Positions 20,496 to 32,146 of a stretch of DNA of 64,000 nt are shown here, one piece after another. Each line of letters starts with the position of its first letter. The first letter of the stretch is position 1. The translations under genes were made by a program, and so were the position numbers. A model generated the notes under the pieces. That model had not been told where the DNA came from and did not search any database. It saw only the letters and a program-made list of their open reading frames with translations. The stretch is from Viola odorata (lineage: Eukaryota; Streptophyta; Magnoliopsida; Malpighiales; Violaceae): the NCBI GenBank assembly GCA_963691705.1, contig OY829538.1, positions 14,472,443 through 14,536,442 of the forward strand, read 5' to 3'.

Positions 20496-21548
20496 CTAGT
20501 AGAATCCTGACTGAAACACTTGTGCGGCCATGGTACCGCCCGATACGTACATGCCACAGATCCCTTCATGAATCTCTCGCAGGGTGTGGAGGCCTTCTTG
20601 TTCAGTTATACATTTTGCCGCTGGATGTGAGAAACATCTCCGGATTAGTTCCCCGTCATAGTAAGTGCACCTCGCCGCTTGTTTCAACACTTTTTTCCTT
20701 TCTGCATTGTCGCTCGAGAGCTCGTCATGCTTTAAGAATTTTATCACAGGGATCCTCCAATCCTTTTCAATTTCTTCTACACACAACGACAACTGTTCCT
20801 CCATGAAGGACGACACTGACTTTTCCTCATAGTACACGCCTTCTGGTATAGTTGCCTCTTGATTGGCTGCCGTTTTGGCTAGGTTGTCTGCCTCGGCATT
20901 GTCCTCTCGGGGAATATGTTCAAAGGTGACTTGCACGCCACTTTGTTCTATTTCCATCAATTCTCGCTTTACTTTCGAGAGGTATTGTACCATGATGGGC
21001 TCTCTGGTTTGAGAGTGTCCCAAGACTTGATCAATTACTAACTTGGAGTCACCTCGTATTTTCAATCGTGGGGCTCCTGTTACCTTGCCGCTTTCGGCTT
21101 TGGTGAAAAGGTTTCTTCCTATTATGAGCCCGGCTAATAACGCTTCATACTCTGCTGCGTTATTAGATAACGGTTGTAGAATTCTGATTGCATGTCGCAC
21201 TTGCACATCGTGCATCCCGATCATGTAAATACCGGCTCCTGCCAGTTCTTGATTTTTAGCACCATCCACATAAATAACCCATGAGTCCACGTGCGCCTCC
21301 GGAAGTGGGAACTTTGCGCTATTCTCTTCCTCTTCAAGTGGCTCTGCCGCAGGGTCCCTGGCAAAGGTGCATTCAGCGATGAAAGCCATGGGTTTTACAG
21401 ATGGTTGAGCCTTGTATTGTAATCCATATTGCTCAAGCTCGATTCCCCAAATTAGCATCCTCCCAGAGGACTCTGGTTTTCTGAAAATTCTCTTCAATGG
21501 CTGATCTGTGAGCACGATGACCGGGTGGGCCTGGAAGTACCTGTCCAT
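20496..21548 (-). pseudogene. Ty3 RNase H end, archaeal-type RNase H and zinc domain of element B
   Basis: This 350-residue open stretch carries the end of the Ty3-type RNase H (VIVLTDQPLKRIFRKPESSGRM). It is followed by a second, archaeal-type RNase H: YVDGAKNQELAGAG (Asp), NNAAEYEALLAGL (Glu), RGDSKLVIDQVLG (Asp), EHIPREDNAEADNLAK (last Asp). This dual RNase H is the hallmark of the Tat lineage. The integrase zinc domain follows (LREIHEGICGMYVSGG). Its usual second His is replaced (ICGMY where ICGNH is common), so metal binding may be weakened, and a TAG ends the frame after FQSGFY. Confidence 0.88.
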
Positions 21549-21551
21549 CTT

Positions 21552-22415
21552 TCATGTTGACTGTATTAGGGTGAATGCCACCTTCTCAATGTGGGTGTAC
21601 CGCACCTCAGCATCTTTTAACACATGACTGACAAAGAAGACGGGGCGGTGGGTAGGATTGTCCTCTCGTACTAGGACGGCGCTGACTACTTCATCTACAA
21701 CGCCGAGATATAGGAATAGGGTGTCACCCGACTCTGGTCGTGTTAACACCAAGTCGGACGACAAGTAGGTTTTCAAGCCTACGAACACTTCTTCGCACTC
21801 TTGCGTCCATCCAAAAGGAGCCTTTCTGCGTATGACTTTGAAGAACGGCAAGCATCTCTCGCCTTGTTTAGATATGAATTGCCCTAAAGCGGTTCGCGGC
21901 GATGCCATGTCATAGATGGCCTTAATCTTTGACAGGTTAGGCTGGATGCCCTTCTGGCTTACCACATACCCCAAGAATTTTCTCGTCTGAAATGTTAATG
22001 CGCATTTGCGAGGATTGAGTTTCATTTTGTATTTCTTTAATGTGTCAAACACCTCCTGCAGGTCTGCCAAATGGTCACTGAAGCTTCGGCTCTTGACCAA
22101 TAAGTCATCTACGTAGGCTTCTACATTTTTCCCGATTTGCCTCTCAAACACCTTGTTCGCCATGCGCTGAAAAGTTGCCCCAGCGTTCTTCAAGCCAAAC
22201 GGCATCGCTGTGTAACAATAGGTGGCCTTTGGGGTTATAAATGCCATTTTCTCTTCGTCTTCCTTAGCCATGGGAATCTGATGGTACCCAGAATTGGCAT
22301 CCAAAGAGCTCAAATACGCATATCCCACCGCTTGATCGACCAGCTGATCAATCCTGGGAAGCGGATAATAGTCCTTGGGGCAAGCGTCGTTTAAGTCAGT
22401 GAAATCAATGCACAT
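21552..22415 (-). pseudogene. Reverse transcriptase of Tat element B
   Basis: A 287-residue open stretch with the RT motifs MCIDFTDLNDACPKD, LSSLDANSGYHQIPM, FGLKNAGATFQRM and the catalytic YVDDLLVKS, then FLGYVVSQKGIQPN and the RNase H start FLYLGVVDEVVSAVLVREDN. A short deletion is seen after DMASPRT, where the paralogs have about 15 more residues (compare copy A near 28560). The frame ends at a stop just before the downstream RNase H. RT works in the cytoplasmic particle to copy element RNA. Confidence 0.88.
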
Positions 22416-22441
22416 ACGTCAGTCTTCGCTGGGCTTGGGAA

Positions 22442-22917
22442 CTAGGACAGGATTAGCCAGCCAGGTGGGGTATTGAACCTCCCAAATGAATCCACGTCCA
22501 GGAGTTTTGTTACCTCCTTGTCAATAGCCGTTGTCTTCTCTACGGAGAACGCTCGCCGCTTCTGTTGAACTAGTGTGGAACGCGGATCGACATTAAGTCG
22601 ATGCTCTGCTACCTCTCTGGACACACCAGGCATGTCTGCTGGTTTCCAGGCAAACTCCCCTTTGCACTTGTTCAGCAGTCGTGCTAGTTGCGCGCTCTCC
22701 TCCAGGGTTAGCTTTTCACTGACCAAGAAACTTGCCTCACTATTGCCATTGACGGGGACAGGTACCATCGTGTCTACTGGTTGGGTGCGCCTTTCATCCC
22801 TTTGCTCATAGGGATCTGCCGCCACACACACGTACTGGTCACAGCTTTTCTGAGTCATGAGCAAGTAGCACTCGGCGGCTAGCTTTTGGTCGCCCTTGAT
22901 TGATACCACTCCTTCCC
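22442..22917 (-). pseudogene. Protease tail and RT linker of element B, truncated
   Basis: It reads WEGVVSIKGDQKLAAECYLLM, then the Tat linker (DTMVPVPVNG, GEFAWKPADMPGVSREVAEH, LNVDPRSTLVQQKRRAFS). The protease catalytic region that should precede it is gone: at about 22918 the sequence switches to an inverted tail repeat. The linker's end near 22490 is frameshifted relative to copies A and D, where FIREVQYPTW is read. Confidence 0.8.
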
Positions 22918-23703
22918 AAGACGAGGCACGCCCTGACAATCCTAGAAATATATGGTGCTGGAAGTGAAAAATTCTGGCCTTGTGAGGCCGGCCTTGATCA
23001 GGCGGCTTGCTAAGATGAGACACGCTCCAGCACTGTCGGGAGTGAAAAATCCTATCCTGGGGAAACCCAGAGAGGGCACGCCCCGACTCCTCTGGGGGTG
23101 TAAAGTCCTACCCTTTGACAGCCCATGCTCACAAAGGCGGATGATCATTAAGTGAGGCACGACCCTAGGGAAGATAAAAACTCCACCTCGCAAGTGAAAA
23201 TCCTATCCTTACGATGGTAGCACTAACATAGGCACCTCGTTAATAAGGGGCACGTTCCAAGGTGCGAGGACAACGCTGAGGAAGTGAAAAGTCCTATCCT
23301 CGTGATGGCCGGCCCTGATCAGGCGGCGCACTGAGAGGTGGCACTTCCTGGCCGATTGAGGAAATGTGAGAAGTCACGGTACCCCAGCTAGTAACCGGAA
23401 GGGACAAACCCGGTGAAGTTTGGCTGGATGAGTACGTGACACGAGCGACATCGGGGGAGATCGCGCCAAGTGAGTTGGAGAAATACGCGGCCACACCCCA
23501 AGGTAATCAAGATATTTTAGCAGATGTCGCTACTAATGTAAATGATAAGTGAAAATGTGCAGAAAAATCAGCACAAGCGACATCTCGGAGGGATCGCGCT
23601 GAGTGAGTGGGGAGCACGCGCGGCAATGACCCAAGGTAACTAAGACTTTTTGGAATATGTCGCTACTAACGAAAGTTATAAGTAAAAATGTGCAGAAAAT
23701 TTA
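22918..23703 (-). repeat. Inverted tail minisatellite (fragment C, right arm)
   Basis: Positions 22918-23560 are the reverse complement of 18730-19375 with scattered mismatches. A 132-bp unit containing GCGACATC...GATCGCGC...TGTCGCTACTAA is present twice in tandem (about 23440-23571 and 23572-23703). No gene. Confidence 0.78.
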
Positions 23704-24130
23704 GTAAAACGTGAAAGTGATGAAGCACTTGAGAAAATAATGACGCTGCGGAAAGGTAGAGCGTCCAAAGGGGAGATCCCGTTGTCTTAAACACGGTACG
23801 AGATAATGGTGAAGATTAGATCTACCCAATCACGCGGAGAGAAACGCGTGACGACATTGCGTGTTGCGACTCCGCAAGGGAGGTTTGAAGGCGCAGGCAA
23901 CATCAGTTCAACGGCGGCAACAAGTTTTGAAAGAAGGGCTAACGGAAGCAAATTGAGAAAGATCATTAATAAAGTAAAATGACGGCAAATTGTGCAAACT
24001 GTTTATACAAGAGGGGAGACTTGCTTAAGCAAAAGGCCCAAAAACACAAAAAAGGCAAAGAAGTGAGGGCGCTCGATGGATAAAAAAGAGAAGTAACATT
24101 TACGGCCTGGGCAAGCTGCCGTCCCCCTCG
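23704..24130 (-). other. Spacer downstream of aORF4 (fragment C)
   Basis: I see no gene here. This is the 3' flank of the inverted aORF4 copy, rich in GAAG/AAGG and without recognisable repeats. Confidence 0.5.
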
Positions 24131-26420
24131 TCATGTCGTGGCCTCTTCGCTTGGCGATAGCCCTCTTCTGTGAGGAACCCAGACTTCTGCTTGAAGAGGC
24201 GGATGATGGCAATCAGCGTCAAACTGATTGCGGCCATGACGCTCAATGAAGCAGTCGGCCATAAGGCCCGCAGTTTGTTCCAGAAACCATTTACATTTGT
24301 CTGTCGTTTCTTCCATAAGCGCGGCATTTTTGCCCTGCTCCGCTTGAAGGGCGGCATCCCTTGTGGCCTCGCGTCCTCTGGCCTCTTCCAGCTCCTTTCT
24401 CGCAACTGCTAAATTGGCTTCCGCACATTGTCGCTCTTCAACACACTTCCTCAGCTCTTCCTGAGTTTTATTAAGTTCCCCTTGGTACTTGTTGACTTCT
24501 TTCAAGAGCTGGTGATTAGTGTTGCGCCATTCCTGGGAGGAAGAGTGAAGAGAGCTCATTCGTCTTGTCACATTCTTAGACCAGTAATGAAAATCCTGAA
24601 AGCCAGAGAACAGTTGGGTCCTTATCCGCTGCAGTTGCTCACCTTCGGCAACGGAGAGGAAGGCCTGCTCCTCCTCCTCAACCGACAACAGATGTCCTGC
24701 CAGATAGGAGGATGTCGCTAGGGAGCTGTCGCCTCCTAATGCTGGGAACCCGCGCTGGCGAATGTTACTTAAATCAAGCTGATGGGTGGCGGCTCCGCTA
24801 GAGAGTATAGTGCTTAGGTCAGCCACCATGCGCGGAGTGTCCATGGGGGGAAGAGAAGGAGAGATCGTTTGAACAGTAGCAGGAATGAAGAAGACATCAG
24901 GAGGGGACGGAGGGGAACGATTAGATGGTCCAGCGTCAATATTGAAACCGCCGGTTTATAGAGATGGAAAGTCCTCCTCTACAAGATCCTCTAGAAAGCC
25001 CAAGGGATTGCCAGGAGGAGGAGATGACGCGGCAAAAGAAGAGTGAAGCGGCGCAGAGGTAGCCCCGTTCCCTGGCGGACTAGAGCCTTGATTACCCACC
25101 AAGGGGCCGGTATTGGTGACGCCGCCCTGCCCTTCCGGACCAGCAGTAAAGTCATCCGCGGAAGAGGTGTCTTCATTGGGACGCGGTCGCTTGGGGGCCA
25201 AGAATGCCTGACAAGTCGCGCGAAGGAGTAGCAGAAGAGGCAACAGCAGCGGTATCCTACGCGTGAAAGAAAAAATGGAATTAAGAAACGAACGAAACAA
25301 ATAGACGGAGAAAAGTTTGTAAAAACCACCTGAACAGGAGGACGGGTAGGAGCGATAACGCAAAGGCGGAGAGTTCTCTTCTTCTTTTTGGCAAGGGGAG
25401 GACGAGAAGACGACGCTCAAGTAGGAACAATGCTGGGGGAGGAAATTGGCTTAATAGTTGATGTGGCAGTAGCCTCCGCTCGAGGAAGAGAAGAGGACTC
25501 AGGCGCAAAAGTGGACGCGTGCGTGGTGTCAGTAGCGGCACTGGTCGAGACGGCAGAAAGAGCCTCTTTTTCTTTCTTCTGCTGAGCTCTTCTTTCTCTT
25601 TTCTTGATGCACTCAGGTTTCCACCCGGCGGGAGGATCTGTAGAAATAAGAAAAGAACGTTAGAGTTAGTACTGACGGGGAGCAGCGAATGAAGGGACGG
25701 TGCTCACTTTGAATGCAATCCCGGATGTCGCCCCGGCACGCAAGTTCGCGAGTGCGAACCCCAGGAATCCCCGACAGGTTGAGTAGCTTGTCCAACCAGC
25801 CTTGGTCAACTAGTCCTAAGTGTGGGCTGCCACCCAGGCAGCATCTCTGACGACTAGATTAAACCCGCTCCGCCACAAGGGCTCGGGCAGATTGACGATG
25901 AAGAATCCTTTTTCCCAAGCGTCAACAGAAGATTCGAGGAACAGCAGCTTCCAGGTAAAGGGGTTTAGGGCTTCAACATCATAGTGAGGCGATATCGCTA
26001 TGATGCCGTTGTTATGGTGGTATAATTGAAAAAGGGAGCGAAGCAACAACAAAGAAGGAGATTCATTTCCTATGTATCTACAAAGGGCTATAAAAGCATA
26101 AATGCCACATAGGCATTTGGACTCAACTGGGCAGCATTTAAATCGAATTCAGAGAGTAACTCGGCAATTAAAGGATCTAGAGGAAGCCGAAAACCATAAT
26201 GAAATATTTTAGCGTAAAGAACGCTACGGTTGCCAGATAATTCGCTATTAAGGCGAAGCGACTTTGGGGCAACTTCAGTAGAATACCCCTCCAACTGGTC
26301 GAGAGTGGCATTATAACTCCGCAGGCGTCGTCGAAGGACGGCAGTGGAAGCAATGGTGGAAATAGTAGTATCAATATCCCCCTCCCCAGTAGAGCGGGAA
26401 TAGCGGCGATTACGAGCCAT
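24131..26420 (-). pseudogene. aORF4, three exons, inverted copy (C)
   Basis: Exon 1 runs 26420-25708 (MARNRRYSRSTGEGDIDTT; RSVLYAKIFHYGFRLPLDPL; DLNAAQLSPNAY, then a one-base loss; ISPHYDVEALNPFTWKLLFLESS; FFIVNLPEPLWRSGFN). Intron 1 has donor GTGAGC and acceptor TTTCTACAG. Exon 2 is 25637-25330 (PPAGWKPECIKKRERRAQQKKEKE). Intron 2 ends CGCGTAG at 25257. Exon 3 runs from 25256 and contains PKRPRPNEDTSS, a stop near 24956, and a long open end (24844-24131). That end has HQLDLSNIRQRGFPALGGDSS, a coiled coil of about 110 residues and KCKWFLEQTAGLMADCFIERHG. The end of exon 3 matches the aORF4 tail of copy A. It is the best copy for the aORF4 C-terminal half. Confidence 0.78.
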
Positions 26421-26997
26421 GTGCAAGGTTAAACGAAGGATAGATAGGAAGGTACGTTTTGTGAGAGGAAGATCGAAGCACCCGGGAGGCGGCGGATCGT
26501 AGGAGGAAGAAGAGGAATTGTGTTTTCTTTTCTTTCTTTTCATTTTCTAAAGAGAAAGGTAACAAAAGATAAGAAGAGAGCACGTGAAGGTTTTTATAAC
26601 CCTAAGGATTAAAGGGAATGACGGGTCAAGCGATCGTGGTGTGTGACGTGTCAAGGACAAGAGGCGCGGAAGCGGGTACAATCCCTGAGGAGCAAAAAGA
26701 CATGTTCAGCCCGCTATTCCCTTAGCACTCCCCTTTGATGACACGTGGGCTCAGAGCATCATGACTGTCTCCTCCGTATCAAGTAAAAGGAGTCAGAGCA
26801 TTAAATGCTCTGAAAAAAGGGGCAGTCAAACCCAGTGAAAAGGAGCGGCAAGTCGCAATGCCACGACACGCAAGAGGTGAAGTGCGAAGAAAAAAGTAGT
26901 CAAGCGGCAAGTGATAAAGGGCGACATCGTTAAGAAACATGTATTATTTGGTCAAGATTACAAGATTTGATTATTACAAGCAAGGAGGCGACGTATT
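26421..26997 (-). promoter_or_regulatory. Promoter of inverted aORF4 (fragment C) and junction
   Basis: On the minus strand this repeats the aORF4 promoter plan: AGAGCATTTAATGCTC palindrome (plus strand near 26795), G-box CACGTG at 26742-26747 and TATAAAA (plus 26592-26598), 178 bp before the ATG. The aORF3 3' flank (CTTGTAATAATC) ends near 26990, where the sequence joins the integrase of element A at about 26998. Confidence 0.65.
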
Positions 26998-27601
26998 ATT
27001 TGAACGGTCCTAGGATATCAATTCCCCATTTCACAAAAGGACAAGGAGCGATGATGTCATAAATTTGTGTGGCGGGTTGTCGAGGAATCTTGGAGAATTC
27101 TTAACACTTTTGGTAAGTTCGCACGTAATTATGGCAGTCTTTCCGGATAGTAGGCTAGTAGAACCCCGATTTAAAGACCTACGCAGCCAGGGTGCCGCCG
27201 GACGCGTGCATACCGCAGATTCCTTCGTGGATTTCGCGGAGGGTATGAAGGCCTTCTTGTTCCGTTATGCACCTAGCAGTCGGGTGGGAGAAGCATCTCC
27301 GCATCGATTCCCCGTTAAAGTACGTACACCGTGCCGCTTGCTTTAGCACTTTCTTCTTCTCAGCGTTATCTACTGGCAGCTCATCATGTTTCAAGTATTT
27401 TATGACGGGGATTCTCCAGTCATTTTCACTTTCTTCCACGCAGAGCATCGCCTGTTCTTCCATAAAGGAAGGTATGGGTATCTCTCGGTAGTACACCCCT
27501 TTCGGTATGGATGCTTCCGGGCTTGCCGCGAGTTTGGCAAGGTTATCCGCCTCAGCGTTATCCTCTCGAGGAATGTGCTCAAAGCTGACTTGTATGCCCA
27601 C
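26998..27601 (-). pseudogene. Zinc domain and truncated integrase of element A
   Basis: The read runs downward from 27601: the end of the archaeal RNase H (VSFEHIPREDNAEADNLAKLAAS), PSFMEEQAMLCVEE, the zinc domain (LREIHEGICGMHASGGTLAA; here one His is kept), and then the integrase start (CPFVKWGIDILGPF). It is cut right after the first catalytic Asp by fragment C. Most of the integrase core and the C-terminus are absent from element A, so it could not insert on its own. Confidence 0.83.
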
Positions 27602-28766
27602 TTTTCTTTATTTCTATCAACTCGCGCTTTACTTTGGCAAGGTATTGCACCATGATGGGCTCCCTAGCTTGAGAGTGCCCTAGAACTTGGTCTATTATCA
27701 GCTTGGAATCTCCACAGATTTTCAACCGCAGGTCTCCCAACCTCTCTGAGTCATGTATTCCTTTTATGGAGAAGTTTTTCCTATCCTGAGCCCAGCTAAT
27801 AACGCTTCATATTTTGCGGCGTTATTGGACAACGGCTGAAGGATTCGGATGGCATATCGCACATGGATACCGTGGGGCCCACTCATGAAGATTCTGGCCC
27901 CGGTAAGCTCTTGATTTTTGGCGCCGTCCACATGGATAACCCACAGGTCGGTGTAGGTTTCGGGGATGCCGTGGGGCCAACTCCTCTTTTTCTTTTTCAG
28001 TCAACTCCATCATTGGATCTGGCGTAAAGGTGCATTCCGCGGTAAAGTCCGCCAGAATTTGAGCCTTCACAGACGGTCGGGATCTGTAGTGTAACCCATA
28101 TTGTTCAAGCTCAATAGCCCAAATTATCATTCTCCCCGAGGATTCGGGCTTCCGAAATATCCTTTTTAGAGGTTGGTCCGTAAGCACAATGACGGTATGA
28201 GCTTGAAAATATCGACTCATTTTCCGTGTGGCTTGTACCAATGCGAACGCTATTTTCTCAATACGGGCGTATCTCAGCTCGGCGTCTTTCAAGATGTGAC
28301 TTACGAAGTATACAGGGTGGTGTGTGTGATTGTCCTCTCGTACAAGGACCGCACTGACCACTTCGTCAGCAACCCCGAGGTAAAGATACAAGATATCGCC
28401 AGGCTCCGGTCTTGTCAACACCAAGTCAGACGATAGATAGGCCTTCATGCCCGCAAATGCCTCTTCGCATTCTGTTGTCCATCCGAAGATGGCTTTCTTG
28501 CGTATAATTTTGAAAAAGGGGAGGCGCCTCTCGCCTTGCTTAGAGATAAACCGTCCCAGAGCGATAACACGCCCCGTTAGCTTTTGTATTTCTTTTATAG
28601 TTCGAGGGGATATCATATCTTGGATGGCTTTGATTTTTGAAGGGTTGGGTTGGATCCCCTTTTGACTGACCACATAACCCAAAAATTTACCCGTTTGAAA
28701 GGCAAACATACACTTTCGAGGGTTCAGCTTCATTTGGTATCGCTTCATTACTTCGAAGACTTCCAC
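27602..28766 (-). pseudogene. RT end, Ty3 RNase H and archaeal-type RNase H of element A
   Basis: Open from 28766 to 27822: FQTGKFLGYVVSQKGIQPNPSK, IKEIQKLTGRVIALGRFISK, FGWTTECEEAF, YLYLGVADEVVSAVLVRED, VIVLTDQPLKRIFRKPESSGRM, then ILADFTAECTF. A frameshift near 27975 moves the archaeal-type RNase H (VDGAKNQEL, NNAAKYEALLAGL, SQAREPIMVQ) to another frame, and further breaks occur near 27770 and 27603. It is the same arrangement as in copies B and D. Confidence 0.83.
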
Positions 28767-29643
28767 CAGATCGGATAGGTGGTCCTTGACGCTTCAGCTT
28801 TTGACCAGTATGTCATCGACATACGCCTCTATGTTTCGCCCAATCTATTTTTTGAAGACTTGATTCGCCATTCGCTGGAAGGTGGCTCTAGCATTTTTCA
28901 ACCCAAAAGGCATCGCCATGTAGCAATAAGTGGCCTTGGGAGTGATGAAAGTAGTTTTTTCTTCATCCTCATTGGCCATGGGGATTTGGTGGTACCCCGA
29001 GTTGGCATCTAGCGAGCTCAAATAAGCATACCCGGCAGCCTAGTCAACTAGCTAATCAATCCGAGAAAGTGGGTAACAATCTTTAGGGCAAGCGTCGTTC
29101 AAATCAGTGAAGTCAATGCACATATGCCACTCTCCGTTGGGCTTGGGAACCAGGACGGGGTTAGCTAACCATGTAGGATATTGTACTTCCCGAATAAAGC
29201 CCGCATCGATAAGCTTTGCTACTTCTTTGTCGACAACAGTCGCTTTTTTTCGTAGAGAAGGCTTGTAGTTTCTGCTGAACTGGTTTTGCGTTAGGGTTGA
29301 CATTAAGTCGATGCTCTGCTACCTCCCGCGAGATACCGGGCATGTCGGCCGGTTTCTATGCACACTCTCCCTTACATTTGTTCAATAACTGAGTTAACTG
29401 AAAATTTTCCTCCGGGCTGAGGTTATCGCTAACCAGGAATATGGCCCCGTCGACCCCGTTAACTGAAACGTGAATCATCTTGTCCATGGGCTGAGTGCGT
29501 TTCTCATCATTTTGATCATATGGATCCACCGTCATGTACACGTACCTATCGCAACTCTTCTGAGTCATGAGAAGGTAGCATTCAGCCGCTAACTTCTGAT
29601 TACCCCGGATTGAGACCACACCGTCCCAGGAAGGATATTTCAA
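28767..29643 (-). pseudogene. RT-linker and reverse transcriptase of element A
   Basis: The linker is open from 29643 (YPSWDGVVSIRGNQKLAAECYLLM, MIHVSVNG). Then come MPGISREVAEHRLNVNP, a frameshift, and the RT start (DKEVAKLIDAGFIREVQYPTW, VLVPKPNGEWHMCIDFTDLNDACPKD). In-frame stops occur in RIDQLVDQ (CAG/CAA to TAG type). The catalytic block (YVDDILVKS) and LSSLDANSGYHQIPM are readable between 29050 and 28770. A decayed copy. Confidence 0.82.
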
Positions 29644-30481
29644 CCTCAGATATTTTTACGATATCGCTGCTCCGAAACGGTTGAGGAATGACCACCCCAA
29701 TATGGCGTTATAAGGCAGATTTAGATCCACTACCAAGAATAGAAGCTCCTCTGACCGCTTGGAGGTATCTTCCTTAAAATATACCGGCAAGGTGGTTACT
29801 CCAGTCACTGGGATGAGGACTCCGTCTACTCCGATAATGGGTTTTTTTGCAGGGTGTAAGCTCGTTATCAGGACGCTTCATGAGATTGTAAGCTTCTAGT
29901 GAGAATAGGTTCACGACACTTCCGTTGTCAACAAGAGTCCTCCTAACTCCATGGCTGGCGATAATGGGCGTAACTACTAACGCATCGTTGTGGGGGTATA
30001 CCGCGCCCTTCTCGTCCTCTTCAGAAAAGGATAATACCATACGATCCAAGGCGCTTATCGCCTCACTTTTGATTGACATGTCCGCTCGCTTCCGCTTATC
30101 CCTTGCCGTGGGTGTCAGCTGTGCGGACTCGTCCAGATAAGGTGTGCCTCCAGCGATGATGTTAATGATGGGGACGTCTTCGTCATCAACCGTGAGTGTT
30201 TCCCTATCCCTTCCTGCAAGACCAGCGTCGTTGCCTAGGGCGCGGGAAGGTGCTGGCCTGTCGTCGGCCACTCTGTTTGTCGGGTTACTCTTGGCTTCTT
30301 CTCGTATTTTGACGGCGAATTCTCCCAGATAGCCTTCTTCAACCAGGCGCTCTATCGCCAATTTGAGCTCTCTACACACTTTCGTAGAGTGTCCCTTAGC
30401 TTTGTGAAATTTGCAGTAAGCGTTTTCTCTTCTTCCCAAGGTTACCCCTGGTCTTACAGGGGCTGGATAACGGATGGGCAA
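29644..30481 (-). pseudogene. Gag zinc knuckle and aspartic protease of element A
   Basis: Open from 30481: a nucleocapsid-type knuckle YCKFHKAKGHSTKVC (C-X2-H-X4-H-X4-C), helix ELKLAIERLVEEGYLGEF, then a linker (VPIINIIAGG). The protease follows: ASHGVRRTLVDNGSVVNLFSLEAYNLM, with the active site as Asp-Asn-Gly. The frame breaks near 29850 after ELTPCKK; the protease end (VTTLPVYFKEDTSKRSE, LPYNAILGWSFLNRFGAA-like) is readable in the other frame down to 29644. Confidence 0.83.
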
Positions 30482-32060
30482 GTTCCGTTGTTCCGCTATC
30501 GCTAGTATTTCTGCTCTGGGTAAGATGAGGGAAGGAAGGTCTGAGTCGTAAACTCGTCCCTTAGGGGAATCTCCCTGTCACTGCGCTGAGGAATCACCAG
30601 GCTTTCCCTTTGAGGAGTTGCCTCTTCGTCGATTAGAGGTCTTGGGAATGTGATCCTTTCATTGAGCGTAATCATCGATGAAACGATCTTCAGAAGTAGT
30701 AGGAATGGGAGCGTTATAGACTGGGAGCATGGTTGGTGGCATGTTTCGAATCATATCCCTATTCTCTTCCTCTTCCATCGTCGCATAGTTGTGGGCTTTC
30801 AGCCTTAACGCATCTAAGGTTGCTGGGGGGTCAACCATTAAAGCATCTTTGAGTTTTCCATAGCAACAGTTTCGCTTTAAGGCTTCTATGGCGAAATCAA
30901 CTGTTACACCTGGCGTGAGTGACATCTCAGTGTCGAAATAATGGAGGAAACTCCTCAAGGATTCCTGAGGTTTTCTATGTAGGTCGAACAAGGCGGCTGC
31001 AGACTTCCTGATGGGGACTGCGGTACTGAATCGACTCCTGAATTTAGATTTCAGCTGTGAGAAGCTGTCAATAGACCCACCAGGAAGACTTTCGAACCAT
31101 AAGCGCGCAACCCCCGACAGGGTCATCACAATATCTGACACAACGCAACATCATTGTGGGTCTGAAATTGCACAAAGTCCTTCACCTTGTTAAGGTGGGA
31201 AATGGGATCTCTGGTGCCGTCATAGGATTCTGAGGGGAGTTTCACATGTCGGCTGACTCTGTGGCGCTTATGCTTGGGCTGAAGGGGTGGCCAGAAGTAT
31301 CCTCAAGAATTTCACGGGCATATCGAGGTGGGGATACCTCCAAATGACGCCTGCGATTTCGCGAATCTCTAACATGATGTCGCCTTAGAGACGGGCTACG
31401 ACTCCTTGGCGAGCGAGCTCGATGTCTCCTACTGCTGGATCTTTCACTCCCTCCAGGAGATATGTCTCTGTCATTTTCATCCCTCCTACCATCCCAATGA
31501 GCTCTGTCCTCGTCACTCCATTGTCGTCCCTCTTGGGAAATAGGTAGTAAAGGCGCCTATGACACGTACGACTCCACTGTCCTATGAGCAAATTGTACAA
31601 GACTGACTGGCGCATTCAACGCAGGTAGCGTCAGAGAGACATTCGCATGCAACGAGGATGACAACGGTCGTTCTGTAATGATAGATGGAGTAAAAACAAA
31701 CTGAGACGGAACGCCTGATCCAGAAGCACTAGGCGTGAATCTGGTAGCCAATTCCATTAAGTGGTCCAGTTGGGCACGAAGGGCTGAGATCGAGTTCGTG
31801 AAAGGGTTATTCGCACTGTCTATCACGGATCCCCTTGACTGGAGAGTAGAATGACTGGGCCCCGCTATCACGGATAAAGGAGTATACATCGGGGACACAA
31901 AGGTTCTCGTCGTCTGTTCAAAGGAGAGATCCGACATTCCTGGGGGAATTTCTTGTACCGTGGTAAAAGCATCAGAAGTGGCGAAAGGGAAAAGTCACCT
32001 ACGAATAGAAAATGGAAGGCTAGAGGACTGAGACAACGACGGATCTGAATCAGAAGCCAT
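30482..32060 (-). pseudogene. Gag of element A, broken
   Basis: The likely start is at 32060 (MASDSDPSLSQSSS), with an in-frame TGA at 31995. It continues MSDLSFEQTTRTFVSP, a Ser/Thr-rich head and ISALRAQLDHLMELATRF. After frameshifts between 31557 and 31141 the conserved capsid part reads MTLSGVARLWFESLPGGSIDSFSQLKSKF, RKSAAALFDLHRKPQESLRSFLHYF, MSLTPGVTVDFAIEALKRNCCYGKL and LDALRLKAHNYATMEEE. This is the retrotransposon gag domain that forms the particle. The zinc knuckle follows downstream at 30430. Confidence 0.83.
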
Positions 32061-32124
32061 AATCTTCCAATTTTTAGAAGAATATAGCTTGGCTATTAAG
32101 GACGCTCACTTAATTAAAGCCAAT

Positions 32125-32143
32125 GCTCTCAACGAAAGCACCA
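32125..32143 (-). other. Primer-binding site of element A
   Basis: On the minus strand TGGTGCTTTCGTTGAGAGC starts 3 bases inside the 5' LTR, the expected place for the tRNA primer site. I did not assign the tRNA with certainty. Confidence 0.6.
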
Positions 32144-32146
32144 ATT

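Larger units (their letters stand above)
12554..22917 (-). mobile_element. Tat-lineage element B, truncated, inside element A
   Basis: The order on the plus strand is: 3' LTR (12554-13067), antisense genes aORF1-aORF4 (13258-18401), tail minisatellite (to about 19440), and minus-strand pol (integrase at 19548 to the protease tail at 22917). It is the same plan as elements A and D. Only one LTR is present. Gag, most of the protease and the 5' LTR are missing, because the sequence switches at about 22918 into an inverted copy of the tail (fragment C). The left flank is AGGCT and no matching right duplication was found. Confidence 0.82.

Noticed and set aside
22918..26997. Fragment C as a complete separate element
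   Set aside because: It has no LTR, no pol of its own orientation and no target duplication; only an inverted tail, aORF4 and its promoter.
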